Origin: Lentinus brumalis
Lineage: Eukaryota; Basidiomycota; Agaricomycetes; Polyporales; Polyporaceae
Assembly: GCA_001792895.1 (NCBI GenBank)
Contig: MARA01000024.1
Span: 124,001 to 188,000, forward strand
Reading direction: 5' to 3'
DNA length: 64,000 nt
Shown here piece by piece: positions 22,691-34,985 of the stretch; within the stretch, counting starts at the first letter, position 1; each line of letters begins with the position of its first letter. The translations under genes and the position numbers were made by a program. Below the pieces are notes generated by a model. That model was not told where the DNA came from, ran no database searches, and saw only the letters and a program-made list of their open reading frames with translations.

Positions 22691-25600
22691 TCAGTATCCA
22701 GACGGTCGCGCACCCGTCTTCGACGTGTCGTAGGCTCGGATCATCCGCTCCTGGTCTTGCCGCGACGCATTCTCCGTCTGGCTGAAGGCGAAACCGCGGT
22801 TTCTCCGCATGCGCTGCACCGCGCGCACCTTCTTGATCGCCTTCTGGAATCTATGCAGGCGAGCTGCGTCAGAATACAAGACAAGTATGAAGGGATAAGC
22901 ACGCACTGTTCTTGTCGCGGTCGGTAATCCGGGATGTTGTACTTCTGAATCTCCTGCGCAATGTGGTACGTCTCTGGCATGTACGTTCTCCGGTAGCTGT
23001 AACCACATCAGCATTGGTAATCATCGGAGTGGCGCGAAGGTGACGCACTATTTCCAGACGAAGTCGCGCGTCAAGCAGACGATCGGCACCAGCAGGAGCA
23101 CGAGGTAGAACACCCAATTTGTCCAGAGGCGGGGCACGATTCCCTTGTACTCGGTCGAGAATCCTATGGCTGGTGCAACGACGGCGTAGAGGGGCAGGAA
23201 GAGCATGGTGAAGACGAAGGAACCAGGGATGGCCGCAACCGTATACTTCGTCCACAAGCTGTGAGAGAGCAGAGTCAGCGAGACGTAGATTCGACACGAG
23301 GGCGGTATGCATACTCGGAGATCAGAGCAGCTTTGCCGAGGACGGTGAGGAGAACAGCAAGGTACAGGGTCGTTCCCCAGAACCAATGTCCAGAGTCAAA
23401 TCCAGTAGATTGCTTGAGGTCTCCCCAGAAGAGGATGACGGAGAAACCGAAGAGCACCTGGAGCAACCGATCAGTACGCCTCGTGCGACTCGTGCACTCC
23501 AAACACGTACGATGCTGTGATACAAGGCGTTCCCAACCCACAGCCAGAACTGTGTCCGCGTGAAGAACGCGTTCTTCTGGCCGAGCATGTAGAGTTGCGG
23601 GTAGCGATCGAGGATACGCGCGGACACAAACTGGTCGAAGATACCGATGACGAGAGGCGGGAGGACGGTGAAGACGACGTTGTACAAAGAGAGCGTCCAC
23701 GACTCGTAAGCGATCTGCCCCGAGAAGTTGTTGAAGAATGAGAACTGCGTGAAGGTAAGGTCAGCAAGCATCGGCGGAGCTGACGACGAACCAACGCACC
23801 CAGAACTGCGTCATGTATAGGACGATGTTCTTGTAGAAGGAGTCTAGTCACCGCAACCATCAGTACAAATCGAGCAGGGGGAGAAACACATAGGCCTACA
23901 GAGCAAGAGCTTCGACAAACGAGTGTAACTCCAGGACCCGTGGACAAGAAGCAGTTTCTTGAGGTACCGGAACTGCGAGATGGCGACATCCGCAGAACGC
24001 GCAGCTTGCAGACCCTACAGGAAGACTGAGAAATCTGTAGATGTCGAAGCCTGAATAGACTTACCTCGACACCAGAGATACCGACACCGACGTGCGCAGC
24101 CTGAATCATGCTGACGTCGTTCGCCCCATCCCCGATCGCAAGCAGGATCGACTTTTGATTCTTCTTCACAAGCTTGACAACGAGCGCTTTTTGCAGCGGC
24201 GATACACGACCTGCACAATGCACGTGAGCGAGAGGAGACGATTCACAAGAGAACATCCAGGCATACAGCAGATGACAGCCTTGCAGAGGATCGCGAGCTC
24301 GAGGAACGTCTTCGAGATCTCCTTCTCCAACGCGAAGGTGAGACTCTTTCCATCTGTATACAAGTCAGAGGTCAGATTCCGGGGAGACCTGCAGGATTGG
24401 AGCACGCACCGATGACGAGCGCAAGATCCTCCTGGTCCCCGGCACTGCGCTGGTTCTTGAGCGCCGACAGGCGCTTCGTGATGAAGTCCTGCGTCTCATG
24501 CGCCGTCTCCTCATTCACGATGACCTAGCAGCAGCGTCAACATCCACCCCGGAGCCCATCCGCCGAGCGACGTACCAAGTTCATCGACTCCGATATCAGT
24601 CGACACGACATCCCGATGTTGATCGCAGTCTCCTGCCTGTCTCCAGTGAGAACCCAAACCTGCATTTGCAACAAGCCGTCAGCCTTCCCCAGCACTCAGC
24701 GGTCTCCCGAGCAACGCACCTTGATACCAGCCATTTGCAGGGTGTGAATCGTGTCGGGCACGCCCTCCTGGAGCTTGTCCTCAATCGCAGTCGCCCCAAG
24801 GAGGAACAAATCGCGCTCGATCAGCTCCGCCGCCTTGTCGAGTGCATCGCCACGGCCGTTGATCGTCGCCGCCGCCTGGTCGTATATCGTCGACCACTGA
24901 CGGTACTCCGCCTCCGGAATGTCGCGGTAGGCGATGCACAGCGTCCGCAGGCCGTCCGTCGCGTAGTCCTCCAGGTGCAGGAGCGTCTTCTCCGTGAACG
25001 GCTGGTTCTCGCTCACACGCTCCAGAATGACCGTGTCCGCGCCCTTGCAGAACAGCTTGAGCTTGCCATCGGGACACCGGACGACGGTGGACATCCGCTT
25101 CCGCGTCGAGTTGAACTCGCAGACGTTGAGGATCTCGTACTCGAGCGACGAGCCGTTCACGTTGACGAACACCGACTTCGGCTTCCGGGTCTGCGTGGGG
25201 CGTGTCAGTCCACGGCCGTCGAGCGGGGCTGCAATGGGAGGATACGCACGTGGAACTGGTACCCGAGCACCTCTGCACCCGCAACGAGCGCAGCCTCGTC
25301 CGGGCTACTCGCCTGGTAGTGTATCTTGCCGTCGCGCACCTCCGGAATGACCGTGTGGCAGACAGCGAGCAGCGTCAGGAACTCGTTCACCACCGCGCGC
25401 TCGCTCCCCGCGTCGGATGCGACGTCGACGAACGGGTTCGACGCGCCGCTGGCGAGGGCGCGCAGGTCGTCGAACGAGCGCCACGCCTCCTTGTCGTCGT
25501 CGCTCTCGCCGCGGTGGGCCTCGTCGACGACGTCCGCGTACGCCACGCCGCCGATGGAGCAGAACCGGAACTCCATCTCGTTCCGCGTGAGCGTGCCCGT

Positions 25601-27669
25601 CTTGTCGCTGAACACGTACTCGATCTGACCGAGCTCTTCGACGAGGGACGACGTGCGGCAGAGCGCGGGGTGTCCGTCTTTGCGTAGTACATGTCCAGGT
25701 CCGAGTTGATGAGCTGTGCCTGTTGGTACTTGACGACTTCCATCGTCACGATGAGCGAGATCGGAATCAGGTTGTTGTACAGGATGATGAACGTGAGGAT
25801 GTCTGGGTGGGTGTGAGCGGAGGTCTTGAGCACACGAGTCAAGAGTCTGACCTTCGATGAAGCCCTTGGCTGAAAGGGGTTGTGAGCATCAGCTGAAATA
25901 AAAATCGGAGCTTGCTCACCTCTGCCAGAAATCGTCGGCTGTTCGAGCAGATACCACTGCGCGCTGGAAAAGAACCACTAAGGCGGCAGTTTAGCACGGC
26001 GAAGTGAGGCTCCACATGAAATGAGCATACCGAACGAATACTACTGCCGATGGTCGAGCCGATGGAAAGAGCCAGGAGGAAGATGAACAAGAAGACGATG
26101 TGAATGTTGACCTGCCGTTCTACCGCTGTACGCTTGATGGGCGCAGCGCTGTATGGCCGTGAGTGCGTAGAGTAAGACGGCCGGAGGGCACACTCACGTC
26201 GCGTTCCGCATCAGCTTCGTCTCGTGGCCTGTGAAGACAACCAGCCCGTATGCCCAGGGGGTGTTCCGTATCTGCGCGCCTCGCAGGAGCAGTTGATCCG
26301 GGCCGAGGGGAACCTGCTTGGGCACGCCGCCGCTGGAGACAAGCTCCAGGGTGCCTTCGTAGGTGTACAGCGAGTTATTGGGGTGTTCTGAGCGCAGGGT
26401 ACCGTGCAGGGCAGTGACGAGGTGCGGGGAAGTCAGATGTGACGTCTGCGGCGAAGCCTGCTTGATCTTCAAGTTGGTCTCTCTGCGAAGTGTGAGGACC
26501 ACAACACGACGGAATGGCGCACGATGGCTCACCCGTCGAGGTTGGACGTCTCGATATAGCAGAAGCCCTCCGGTTCACTAGAACTGAGCAGGAGGATATC
26601 TGCGGGGATGAAGTCGTCGCTCTCCACGCGCAGAACGTCTCCCACCATGATGTCCTTCCATTTCTTGTCTGCGAACGTGCCGTCTGGCTGGAGGACCTTT
26701 GCCAGACGCGCGTTGAGCTCCGAGTCTGATTGGTGTCGTTTCTGCCGCACATGTCAGCGTCATGTTCCGTGTGGCCATCGTGCGATGCTGAAGCGCGGCA
26801 CAGCAAAGGGGCGCAGCAGCGGACACCCAGAGGACGAGCCTACGGATGGTCCGAGAAGTAGTTGCACGGGGAAGGACCCGCGGAAGACGAGACCGTACGC
26901 AGCAACGAATAGGAGTTACTCACCAGGTCTTCCTGGGTCTCTTTGAACGCGGACGCTAGTAGTACAACACTTAGAGGGGCGATCGTGGTATATGGATTTG
27001 TGGGAGAGACGTCGGGTATCTGCTGAATGAGGGCGGTGAAGAGGAAGAACAAGTTGGCGTATTTCGAGAATTGCTCTGCACGCAGGGGTGAGCGGCGCGT
27101 CCGCAGCAGGAGTACCCGTGCCACGCACCGAAGATGAACTTGGGGACAAAGGTGGCAAGATTGTACTTGCTGGTGGAGACGTAGTTGTTGCAGAAGTCGC
27201 TGTTCGCGGCCGGGTTGTTGAGCGCAACAACACGGTTGCCCGTCAGGACCTGCTCCTTCTTGTCCCATGGCCACTTCCACCGCTTCTTGAGCGACTTTGA
27301 CGGTTTCCGCTGGTGCGTCTTGGAGGGTCCGGGGAAGGACGCGGATCCTTGGAAGGGTTTTGAGGAGGGCTGATCGTCGTCGAATGACCACTGGTCAGGC
27401 TGGATGGTAGTAGGCAAGCTGAGCTGAGAGTTTCCGACACCAGCGGGGGGCGCGCCGGAGCGAGCGAGGGGCAGGCCGCTCTCCTTGGACTGCATAGCAG
27501 GCGGCCGGCCAAAGGCAGAGTCGGGGAGGTCGTCGTCATCGTCGAAGAAGGGGTCGAGAGCGTGCGGCGGAGAAGAGCCAGAGGGCGGATAGCCGGTGTT
27601 TGCGGGCTGGTACTGCTGTCTGGAGGCGGGGTTGGCCTGCGAGACCAAGCGAACGAAGTCGTCGCTCAT
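22691..27669 (-). CDS. DRS2: Phospholipid-transporting P4-ATPase (flippase), Drs2 type
   Basis: P4-ATPase that flips aminophospholipids to the cytosolic leaflet; yeast Drs2 acts at the trans-Golgi network. Twenty exons, from the start: 27129-27669, 26924-27075, 26533-26741, 26198-26482, 26031-26148, 25920-25977, 25852-25869, 25250-25802, 24720-25190, 24576-24659, 24410-24524, 24267-24353, 24065-24210, 23900-24014, 23800-23843, 23511-23744, 23315-23457, 23049-23258, 22907-22996, 22691-22850. About 1277 residues. Motifs: N-terminal [30 protein letters not shown] near 300, PISL in an early membrane segment, FSDKTGTLT with the phosphorylated Asp near 527, and [18 protein letters not shown] near 925. 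The C-tail [26 protein letters not shown] matches the Drs2 regulatory tail, which separates it from Dnf-type flippases. The frame fails once: GGGG at 25667-25670 (plus strand) needs one more base inside the conserved [18 protein letters not shown] stretch. Confidence 0.93.
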
Positions 27670-30609
27670 CGTATCCAGCGATGAGCTCGTGGAGGAAAGT
27701 AGCGAGGTCGAGGTCGGGAACAGCACCGAGCGCCCAGCGCGCGGTCGGCTCGCCTGTGCACCAGCTGCGCTTCCCGCTCGTTACTTATTCCGGTAACTAT
27801 GTATGTTCCCATCCCTCCCGCCACTCTCCGACTCTGCCGTCGTGCGCAAAGACCACGGCAGCTATCAAAAGGCCTCTCAGTATGATATACGCCCTCCACT
27901 CAGTAGCCCAAGCATCGATTCGAGCACATCCGTCCGCTAGCACCTCCGCCTCGCGAGGCTCGTCAACCTCACCAATGGTACGTACTTTGGTTCGACAAGG
28001 GGTCGAAATTTGCGCTCGCGCTCGCGTATGGGACTACACTGGGAGGAGAACTTGACGTGGGATGTAAATATTTGACTGAGTGCGGGTCTCATTAGCACTG
28101 GCAGGGGCAAAATGTCGTCGAGTGGGCGAACGTTAACTGTCTAACCTTATCAGGTACTTCTTTGGACCGCACCCAAGTCGTCGAAGAACGAGGGCATCGC
28201 AGCAATTTGCGAAGAACGTCGAAGTGGTGGACGTTCACACCCGAGAGCTCTTCCCGGAGCTCGGGGTAGCTGAAATGCGGCCAACGCCCGTCCACGTACC
28301 CCAGCAGCTGGATCACACACACCCAAGCACGTCCGGAGAAACAACACGTTGCAGTGCCAAACCGACCCGCGAATCGGGTGCGCCCGTCGATGCAACAGCA
28401 CCCATCCTGGCTGAGGAGGGCCTGCATCAGTCAGCGAAAGGTGACCGAACGGCGGCGTTTTACGTTGTCGGGTCGTCCTGCCGCTCCCACTCAACAGACC
28501 CGTCAATCGTCTGCCTACTGATAGGAGAGACAAGCGTTTCACGTGCGCGTGAATCCGCAGCGTAATACTTACCACTTTCTTCGTGGCAGTCGAGCGGTCT
28601 GCCAATACCTTCCCAGGAGTCGTCTATGACTTTCCGCGAGCTGAAGTGTCTACATGTCTTGCTGAGGGGCGCTCTCTTGCTCTTGACTATACATATTTCC
28701 AGTCTCCCTGTGCGGAAGGATAGGACGATGTGCTTGCATGCATGTGAGGAATGCTCGCGGCGGAGACCCTGCACGCAACTGACGACCCCGCTCACCGCAG
28801 AGTCGCCACCGCTGCTGCGGTCTACGCAGACGGTTGCCTTCAGATTCTTTGGACGTAGGCAATGCATGGCATTGACTGCCGTGCTTAGGGAATGCGAAAG
28901 CTCGATCGCGGACGTCAATGATAATATGTACATGTGCCGACCGTGACAAGTCCGTCGGGCAGTGTTACTGTAGTAAGCGGGGTGCTTTCTACTTATCACA
29001 GTATCTGCACGTAAACTTGAATCCTCGAGCAAGCACGTACATATCTGCGTATACAGACTCATCCTACGTATACAGACTCATCTTACGCATACTCATCCTT
29101 CGCTGCTTGAACTCGACATGAACAGAAACAGGAAGCTCATGCCTTGCAGGTCGTCGCGTCGCCGAAGCCGAAGTGGCCCCCACTCAGAGTACTCAAGATG
29201 GCACCCACAAGCACGACACGACCTGCCTCCGCAGAGTCCAGAACTGCCGACGTGCTCGAGGCACGCACCGTCCCATGGCCCGAGTCCCGACGGAGTTGCC
29301 GAGCGCGGGTGCGGATGTGCTGGAGATGTCCGTGAGACTCCAAGCGGTCGAGAGCTGTTCGAGCGCGCGGGAGACGGACCTGTGGGGAGTGCGCGGGCTG
29401 GGATGTGCGTCACTCGCCGTCCAGCGTCCTCCGTGTTCTCCTGCGCACAAGGGTGTAGTACTGGGAGACGAGTGTGCGACCTTGCGGACGTGAATTTTAG
29501 AATCAACGCGGGCTCGGAGAGCGTCGAACGTCGAGGGCCTGGCTGGAGAGATACTGAGATTGATCGAGTCGGGCGGACAGAAAGAGGGTGAGAGACAAAC
29601 ACGGCTGACACCTTGTGTATTCTCGCTGCCAGGCGGAGGGCACAGAGCCCAGAGTATATTCGCAGCGGTCGTAACTGCATCGGAGTCGCTGGCGGCGGGA
29701 TGGACTGCGGATCGTACAAAGTGCCATACAAAGTCGTGCGCAGAGGCCCGCGAATACTGCCGATGGCGAGAGAGTAGGCACCTGGATATCCAGGGAAATG
29801 GTACGGCAGGTGCCGTAGGAGGGCGGTGCCGCAGGAGTGGATTGTCGCGAAGGAGGTCGAGAGAAGATCATGGGCGAGACGCAGATGGGCGAGCCTGGAA
29901 GACGTGGGTGAGAACACCGAGGAGCAGTGCGCGCACTTGAGCGGAGAAGATAGCCGGGTAGGTGGGCGTCGGAGTGGTTAAATGTCAGGCGTGCGACATC
30001 CGTGCACGATTATATGCCGGCTGCTCGACATGCTGGAGTGACGCAGTGGCAGAAGAGACGTACCGTAGGCGTATGTGTTGGGGACGTCCGTCAGAGCCGT
30101 CGAGCTGGAACCGCGCGGGGGACGAACCTGTGCTGGACGAGTTGCGGGCTGTGATGCGCATCAGTCGCCAAGTCCGGCCCACCCAGTGTCCTCCGAGTTC
30201 TCCTGCGCACAGGCCGCAAGCGTGCGCTACGACTGCGAGTGCGACAAGCCATGTCCGACCTCGACGAAAGTGCGCATAACTTGGCCGAGAGGAGGAAGGC
30301 GGAGGAATAAATGGGATGACGTCGTGCGAGACGGGGGACGGACTGGGGGTTGCCGTGGCTACAGAGATGTGATTGGCTGATGGAGCGCCCTGGCCGTGTC
30401 TGGGACGGCCGAGCTCGCGTTTCGGGCTGTTTCTTATTGCTCTTTCTTTCGCCCCGACTGCTTGTGGTCGTCCTTGTCCGGCTTCTGCTCCTTCTCCCTC
30501 CTTCCTTTCCTTTGCTCGCCTTACGCGTCCGGCACGCACTCACGACTAACGACGACAACCGTCTCCAATTCTTATCCACATCTCCCTAATCGCATCCCAT
30601 CACCGCGCC
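27670..30609. other. Gene-poor region between DRS2 and noxR with a diverged repeat
   Basis: No reliable gene. A 274-codon minus-strand frame (29093-29917) and several shorter ones lack any recognisable domain and sit in GC-rich repeated sequence. Two diverged copies of a segment occur about 762 bp apart. One covers roughly 29290-29450, the other roughly 30080-30215; both contain CTCC-G-GTTCTCCTGCGCACA-like words (29429 and 30191) preceded by similar GGACG-ACCTGTG and GCGGGCTG-GATGCG stretches. The last about 150 bases before 30610 are CT-rich, as expected for a promoter or leader. The divergent DRS2 and noxR promoters must lie in this stretch. Confidence 0.5.
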
Positions 30610-33600
30610 ATGTCTCTCAAGGCCGAACTCGAAACCTGGGCCGCCGCTCTCCAGGCCTACGACCAGGAGGACTTCGAGCGCAGCTTGGAGCTCTTCGCAA
30701 AGATCGCTGACTCCTCCAAGATCCTCACCAACATCGGCCTCATCTATGCCACTCTCGGCGAACACGAGGCCGCTGTCGAGCAGTTCACCGCGGCCACAGA
30801 GCTCGACCAGTACCTTGCCGTCGCGTGAGTCTTCTCTTCGCTCTGCCCTCCCTTCTCTTCCTCCCTATGCGCTGTCGCTCCCGACCCGGCATGCATCGTA
30901 CTGTTTGTGGCTTCGTGACGCGCAGTCCGCAGCCCAGCGGATGCGTTGCGTGAGCATCCCTGACGCTCGGTCTCGATTTCGCCGGGCGGACGATAGAGCT
31001 GTCCAATTCTCAGTGGCGTATGCGAGACGCAACTCGGTAAGGCGGCGAGGAGGGTGAAGGATGTGCTCGGCCCTGTCGCATGTGGCCATTACGCTCGCAA
31101 TGCGTTCACCAGAACCCAGAACATCCGATCACTGTCGCCGCCGCAGTGCTGCTGGTGCAGATGTACACGCCGCACTCGGAATAATGGTTGGCGTGAGACC
31201 TCTCCGCATGCAGTCCGCTGAGTGTCTTCACTGCGGCGCCGAGGGCCTGTTCTTAGACGACCGGGCGTCGTGCTGTCTTGCGCATGTGTGCTTCACCTCG
31301 GAGACGCGGCGCTCTCTGCATCCCGAGGGTGTCCACGGCCAAGTGTCCAGCCGCTGCGCCATCGCTGCAGTGAGGACAGCGACAGCGCGCACTCACTCTG
31401 CTCCGTGCAGTCTGTGCGGCACCCCTCCTTGACGACCGGGCTTTGTGTCCATCACGTACATGAGAGGCGTCCCTTGTCGTGTACCCCGTCTCGCAGGCCC
31501 GGTGTTCGTCAAAGTTTGTGCGAGACAAATATGTCGCGCAACCTCTTTGTGTTCGCACCGGCCACCCGTTGACCGTGTACTCGCGCAACCTACTCCACCT
31601 TGTTCTACCCTCACCCACGTTCGTTCATGCCGGTCCCGCGCAGCGCTTTCTCCGGGCAAGCGGAGTCCTATTTGTGGCTCCTGCGCGCCGCTGTCCGCAG
31701 CCCAGAGACTGCATTGCATGAGTCCCGTGTCGCTCAGGCGCACATTAGGGCTGCTCAATTCATCTGCACGCTGGACGACTGCAAGGCGGCCAGGATGCCT
31801 GCCATAGTGTGCTCTGGTCTTGACGAAAAGCTGCGTAAGAAGTAGTGTGTACAGAGAGGCACTCGAGCTGCCTGTTCGCCGTGGGTCCAGTCCATGCTGT
31901 CGCCGCTGCAGCGCTCTTGGTGCAGATGTACACGCCGCACTCGTAATCACGGTTGACGTGAGTCCTCCGCTGAGTGCGCGTTGTGCTCGTCCCTTGACGA
32001 CCGGGCGTCGCGTCATGCGAGTCCCTCCGTGTACTGCACCCGGCATCCATTCCTTGACGCACGGGCTTTGTGTCCATCGCGTTTATGAGACTCGTCCCTC
32101 GTCGTGTACCCCTTCTCGCAGGTCGCACAGACTCTTTGTTCGCACCGGCCACCGTCCGCTCAACCCCGGCAGCCTCTTTGTACTGCGCCGAGACACGTTT
32201 ATGCCCGCGTTCTCCATGGCTACGGCTTTGCAGCTGATGACGGGCGCCGCTGCACCGCATGTTGATGTACATGGTCGCTGACACCGCGCCGCAGATACTT
32301 CCAATGCGGCGTCTCGAACTTCCTGCTTGCCCGCTACGACGCGGCGTACAACGACTTCTCGTCCGCGCTGCTGTACCTCCGCGGGAACCAGTTCATCAAC
32401 TACGAGCAGCTCGGGCTCAAGTTCAAGCTGTTCTCCGCCGAGGTCCTCTTCAACCGCGGCCTGACGCAGATCTACATGGGCCAGCTGCAGGAGGGCCTCG
32501 CGGACATGGAGGACGCGCGCCGCGAGAAGGCGACAGAGGAGCACGGCGTCATCGACGACGCGATCCAGGACCGCGGCGAGGGCTACACCGTCTTCAGCAT
32601 CGTAAGTCTGCGCCGCTCGTACCCACGCGCTTCCTGACGCCGTTCACAGCCCGTCGGCGTGCTCTACCGGCCGGCGGCAAAGAAGCTCGAGAACTCCAAG
32701 GCGCGCGATTTCCTCGGCAAGGCGAAGCTCGTCGCAGCCGAGTCGACGAACGACCTGTTCACCGAGTTCACCGGCGTCGCTCGCCTCAAGCAGGGCATCA
32801 CGCCCCAGAACGTCTTCCTCGACGACGGCCCGGGCCTCACCCGCGCGGCCACCGTCGCCGCACCCTCCGTGAACGTCCCGAAGCCCGCGAACGGCGACGA
32901 CCCGAAGCCGTCGCCTGCCCTCCAGCGCGCGAAGACGACGATATCGGTCCCGGCCGACGCTCGCGAGCGGATCCGTGCCGCAGGCGGCGGGTCCGCACCG
33001 GCGACACCGCCAAAGACGTCTCCCACCTCGCCCGCAGGCCCGTCGCTCGCCCGCAGCGCCACGTCTGGCGGCATGGGTCGCGGAGCGGGTGCCCCAGTTC
33101 CGCTCGGCCTGAACGGGCCCATGCGCGGGCTGAGCATCCGCAAGAACGGCAGCTCGCCGACTGGCCCGAGCCCGACGGGACCCCCAGCGCAGCAGGGCGG
33201 GGGCGCACGCATGACGGAGTTCTACGACGACTACCTGGACGGGTACACGGGCGAGGCGGCAGAAGAGGTGCCGCCGCTGCCGAGCGCGGAGGGGCGGGTC
33301 GCGAACTGGGCGAAGGGCGTGGGGCGCGGGGGCCGGCCGAGCGCGCCACCGAGCAGCTACGGCGGGGGCGGCAGCGTGATGGGCGGGGGCAGCATGCGGC
33401 GGAAACTGACACGCCGGGGGACGGCGAGCCGGCGCGAGGGGGCTGGTGCGCGGAGCCAGACGAGCAGCAGCTTCTACGGGGGTACGAGGAGGAGGAGGAG
33501 GGGTACGTGAGCGGGGAGTACGAGGACGTGTTCGAGATGGTGAAGATCCGGGTGAAGCTGTACTACCGCGAGGACGTGCGGGGGATGGCGCTGCTGCCGG

Positions 33601-33806
33601 AGACGCCGTACGAGGAGTTCATGGAGATGGTGACGCGCAAGTTTGGCGTCGTGCCCGGCGCGCTGGGGATGAAGTTCAAGGACGAGGACGGCGGCAAGGT
33701 CACGCTGCGGGACGAGATGGACTACGAGCTCGCGATCGAGACGGCCAGGCACAGCGCGAAGGGGCGGCCGGAGGGGAGGCTCGAGATCTGGTGCTTGGAC
33801 GAGTAG
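30610..33806 (+). CDS. noxR: NADPH oxidase regulator NoxR (p67phox-like)
   Basis: NoxR is the cytosolic activator of fungal NADPH oxidases (NoxA/NoxB) and controls superoxide production in development and hyphal fusion. Exons: 30610-30824, 32295-32601, 32650-33806; about 559 residues when the frame is continuous. The N-terminal TPR region begins ETWAAALQAYDQEDFERSLE and continues across intron 1 to YFQCGVSNFLLARYDAAYND. A Nox-activation-like stretch follows (GVARLKQGITPQNVFLDDG), then a Pro/Gly-rich linker and a C-terminal PB1 domain (VKIRVKLYYREDVRGMALL to LEIWCLDE). Exon phases at both introns agree. Two oddities: intron 1 is 1470 nt in a genome with introns mostly under 70 nt, and at the G5 run 33478-33482 the frame leading to PB1 needs one more G (otherwise the frame ends at 33508-33510, before PB1). 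Confidence 0.92.
30825..32294 (+). repeat. Giant noxR intron 1 containing two diverged tandem units of about 765 bp
   Basis: The donor GTGAGT at 30825 and acceptor CCGCAG at 32289-32294 join the TPR codons cleanly. Inside, matching words recur in order: GTCCGCAGCCCAG at 30926 and 31693, ATGTACACGCCGCACTCG at 31161 and 31926, and CTTTGTGTCCATC at 31441 and 32066. The first two pairs are about 765 apart and the last 625, so one unit has an internal deletion. Each unit contains donor-like GTGAGAC/GTGAGTC and acceptor-like TTCTCGCAG or CTCGCAG words. No protein frame is convincing in either unit. Confidence 0.8.
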
Positions 33807-34985
33807 GCGGGTCGCCCCGCTGTCCTGCGCCTCTCCTCTCCTCCTGCATGCCCACCACCCTCTCCCCTGCTCTGTCTCTCGTCGGGTTCTCTGTCGTCTT
33901 CATGCTGGATCTACCCTCTGTCGCGGAACGTCTATTCTTTCCTCCACTCCACCACGCCCACCGTCCCTTCGCTCCCGCTCTCGGTGCCCTCACATGTCTC
34001 CCGCAACCGCACACGGTATCGCTCCCCCTCCTGCTACTAATTATACAAGTATACGCTGTAGATGATGCCCCGCCTCCCTCTGTCTCCTCTCGCTCTCTCA
34101 CCTCTCACCTCTCACCTATCGCCTATCTAACTCCTGCGCTCGTGTCTCTGGCTTGTGGATATATCCCCCTCCTTGTATACTGGTTCGTTCTCCCGGATGG
34201 CTCGCCGTTCCCGTGCTGTGTTTGAGTATATATATTATTCGCGGTGGTAATGCGATCTCGTTCGGGGTACTTCGGGATTCGGGTGCGGTTCGGGGACTGA
34301 GACAGCTCGTCTCGTGCATGTGAGTGCAGTCTGCGCTTTCTGTCATATTCTTTGGACGCAGTCAAGACATATACTGTCGTGCTCAACGCGGAAGGAAGGA
34401 TCACGAACAAACCCGTTGTGCAAGTAAGTACTTTTTTCGTCCTGTCCTATCCCACATGTACAGATATGCTGATGATACGCAGACTTCAAGACTCAGAGGA
34501 CCTGTACAAGTCCGAGCACCCCTCAGCGAGTAAGTCAGCGGCAGACCCGCTTGACTGTGAAGGATCTGCTATGTAAGTGTGCTGCGAGTTCACGTACGCT
34601 GCCGCCGTTCGCTCACCTTTCGCTGTCTGATGTAGGCCCTCCTTTGGTCAGCCTGACAACGTTCTACAACAGGTAATCACAGCCGCTTTGAGGAGCGATA
34701 TGCCGGTATCGTACCGGTCTGCTGCGTCGCGGCCAAGCGAACCCATCCCTGTGTTGCTGACCACAGATTGGAGTTCTCCCCGTTGCCGAGATGCGTCGGC
34801 TCTTGTGCATCCGCATACAGGTATACTACGACCAACAGCTGACAACAACATCCCAACGCGACCTATGTTCTCGTACCCATCCGTCGCGACAGTCATAGAC
34901 CTCAAAAGCACTCGTCGGAGTGGTACTGCTCGACTTCCGGGTGACTGTACGACTCGGTAGGCCCTCCTCCATTATGACACACCCT
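33807..34985. other. noxR 3' flank and a cluster of splice-like short blocks
   Basis: 33807-34220 is CT-rich 3' flank. From about 34340 to 34960 the sequence shows closely spaced donor and acceptor words on the plus strand: GTAAGT near 34424 with TACGCAG near 34481, GTAAGTCAGC near 34531, GTAAGTGTG near 34574 with GATGTAG near 34635. Short frames such as KTYTVVLNAEGRITNKPVVQ lie between them. A multi-exon gene with tiny exons is possible, but I could not assemble a continuous frame. No family recognised. Confidence 0.4.

Noticed and set aside
29093..29917. 274-codon minus-strand frame between DRS2 and noxR
   Set aside because: Lies over a diverged non-coding repeat, low-complexity composition, no recognisable domain or splice support.
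32259..33806. Single 515-codon frame read straight through noxR introns 1 and 2
   Set aside because: Its first part (RLELPACPLRRG..) is a shadow; the TPR codons and GT..AG introns at 30825-32294 and 32602-32649 give the proper protein.
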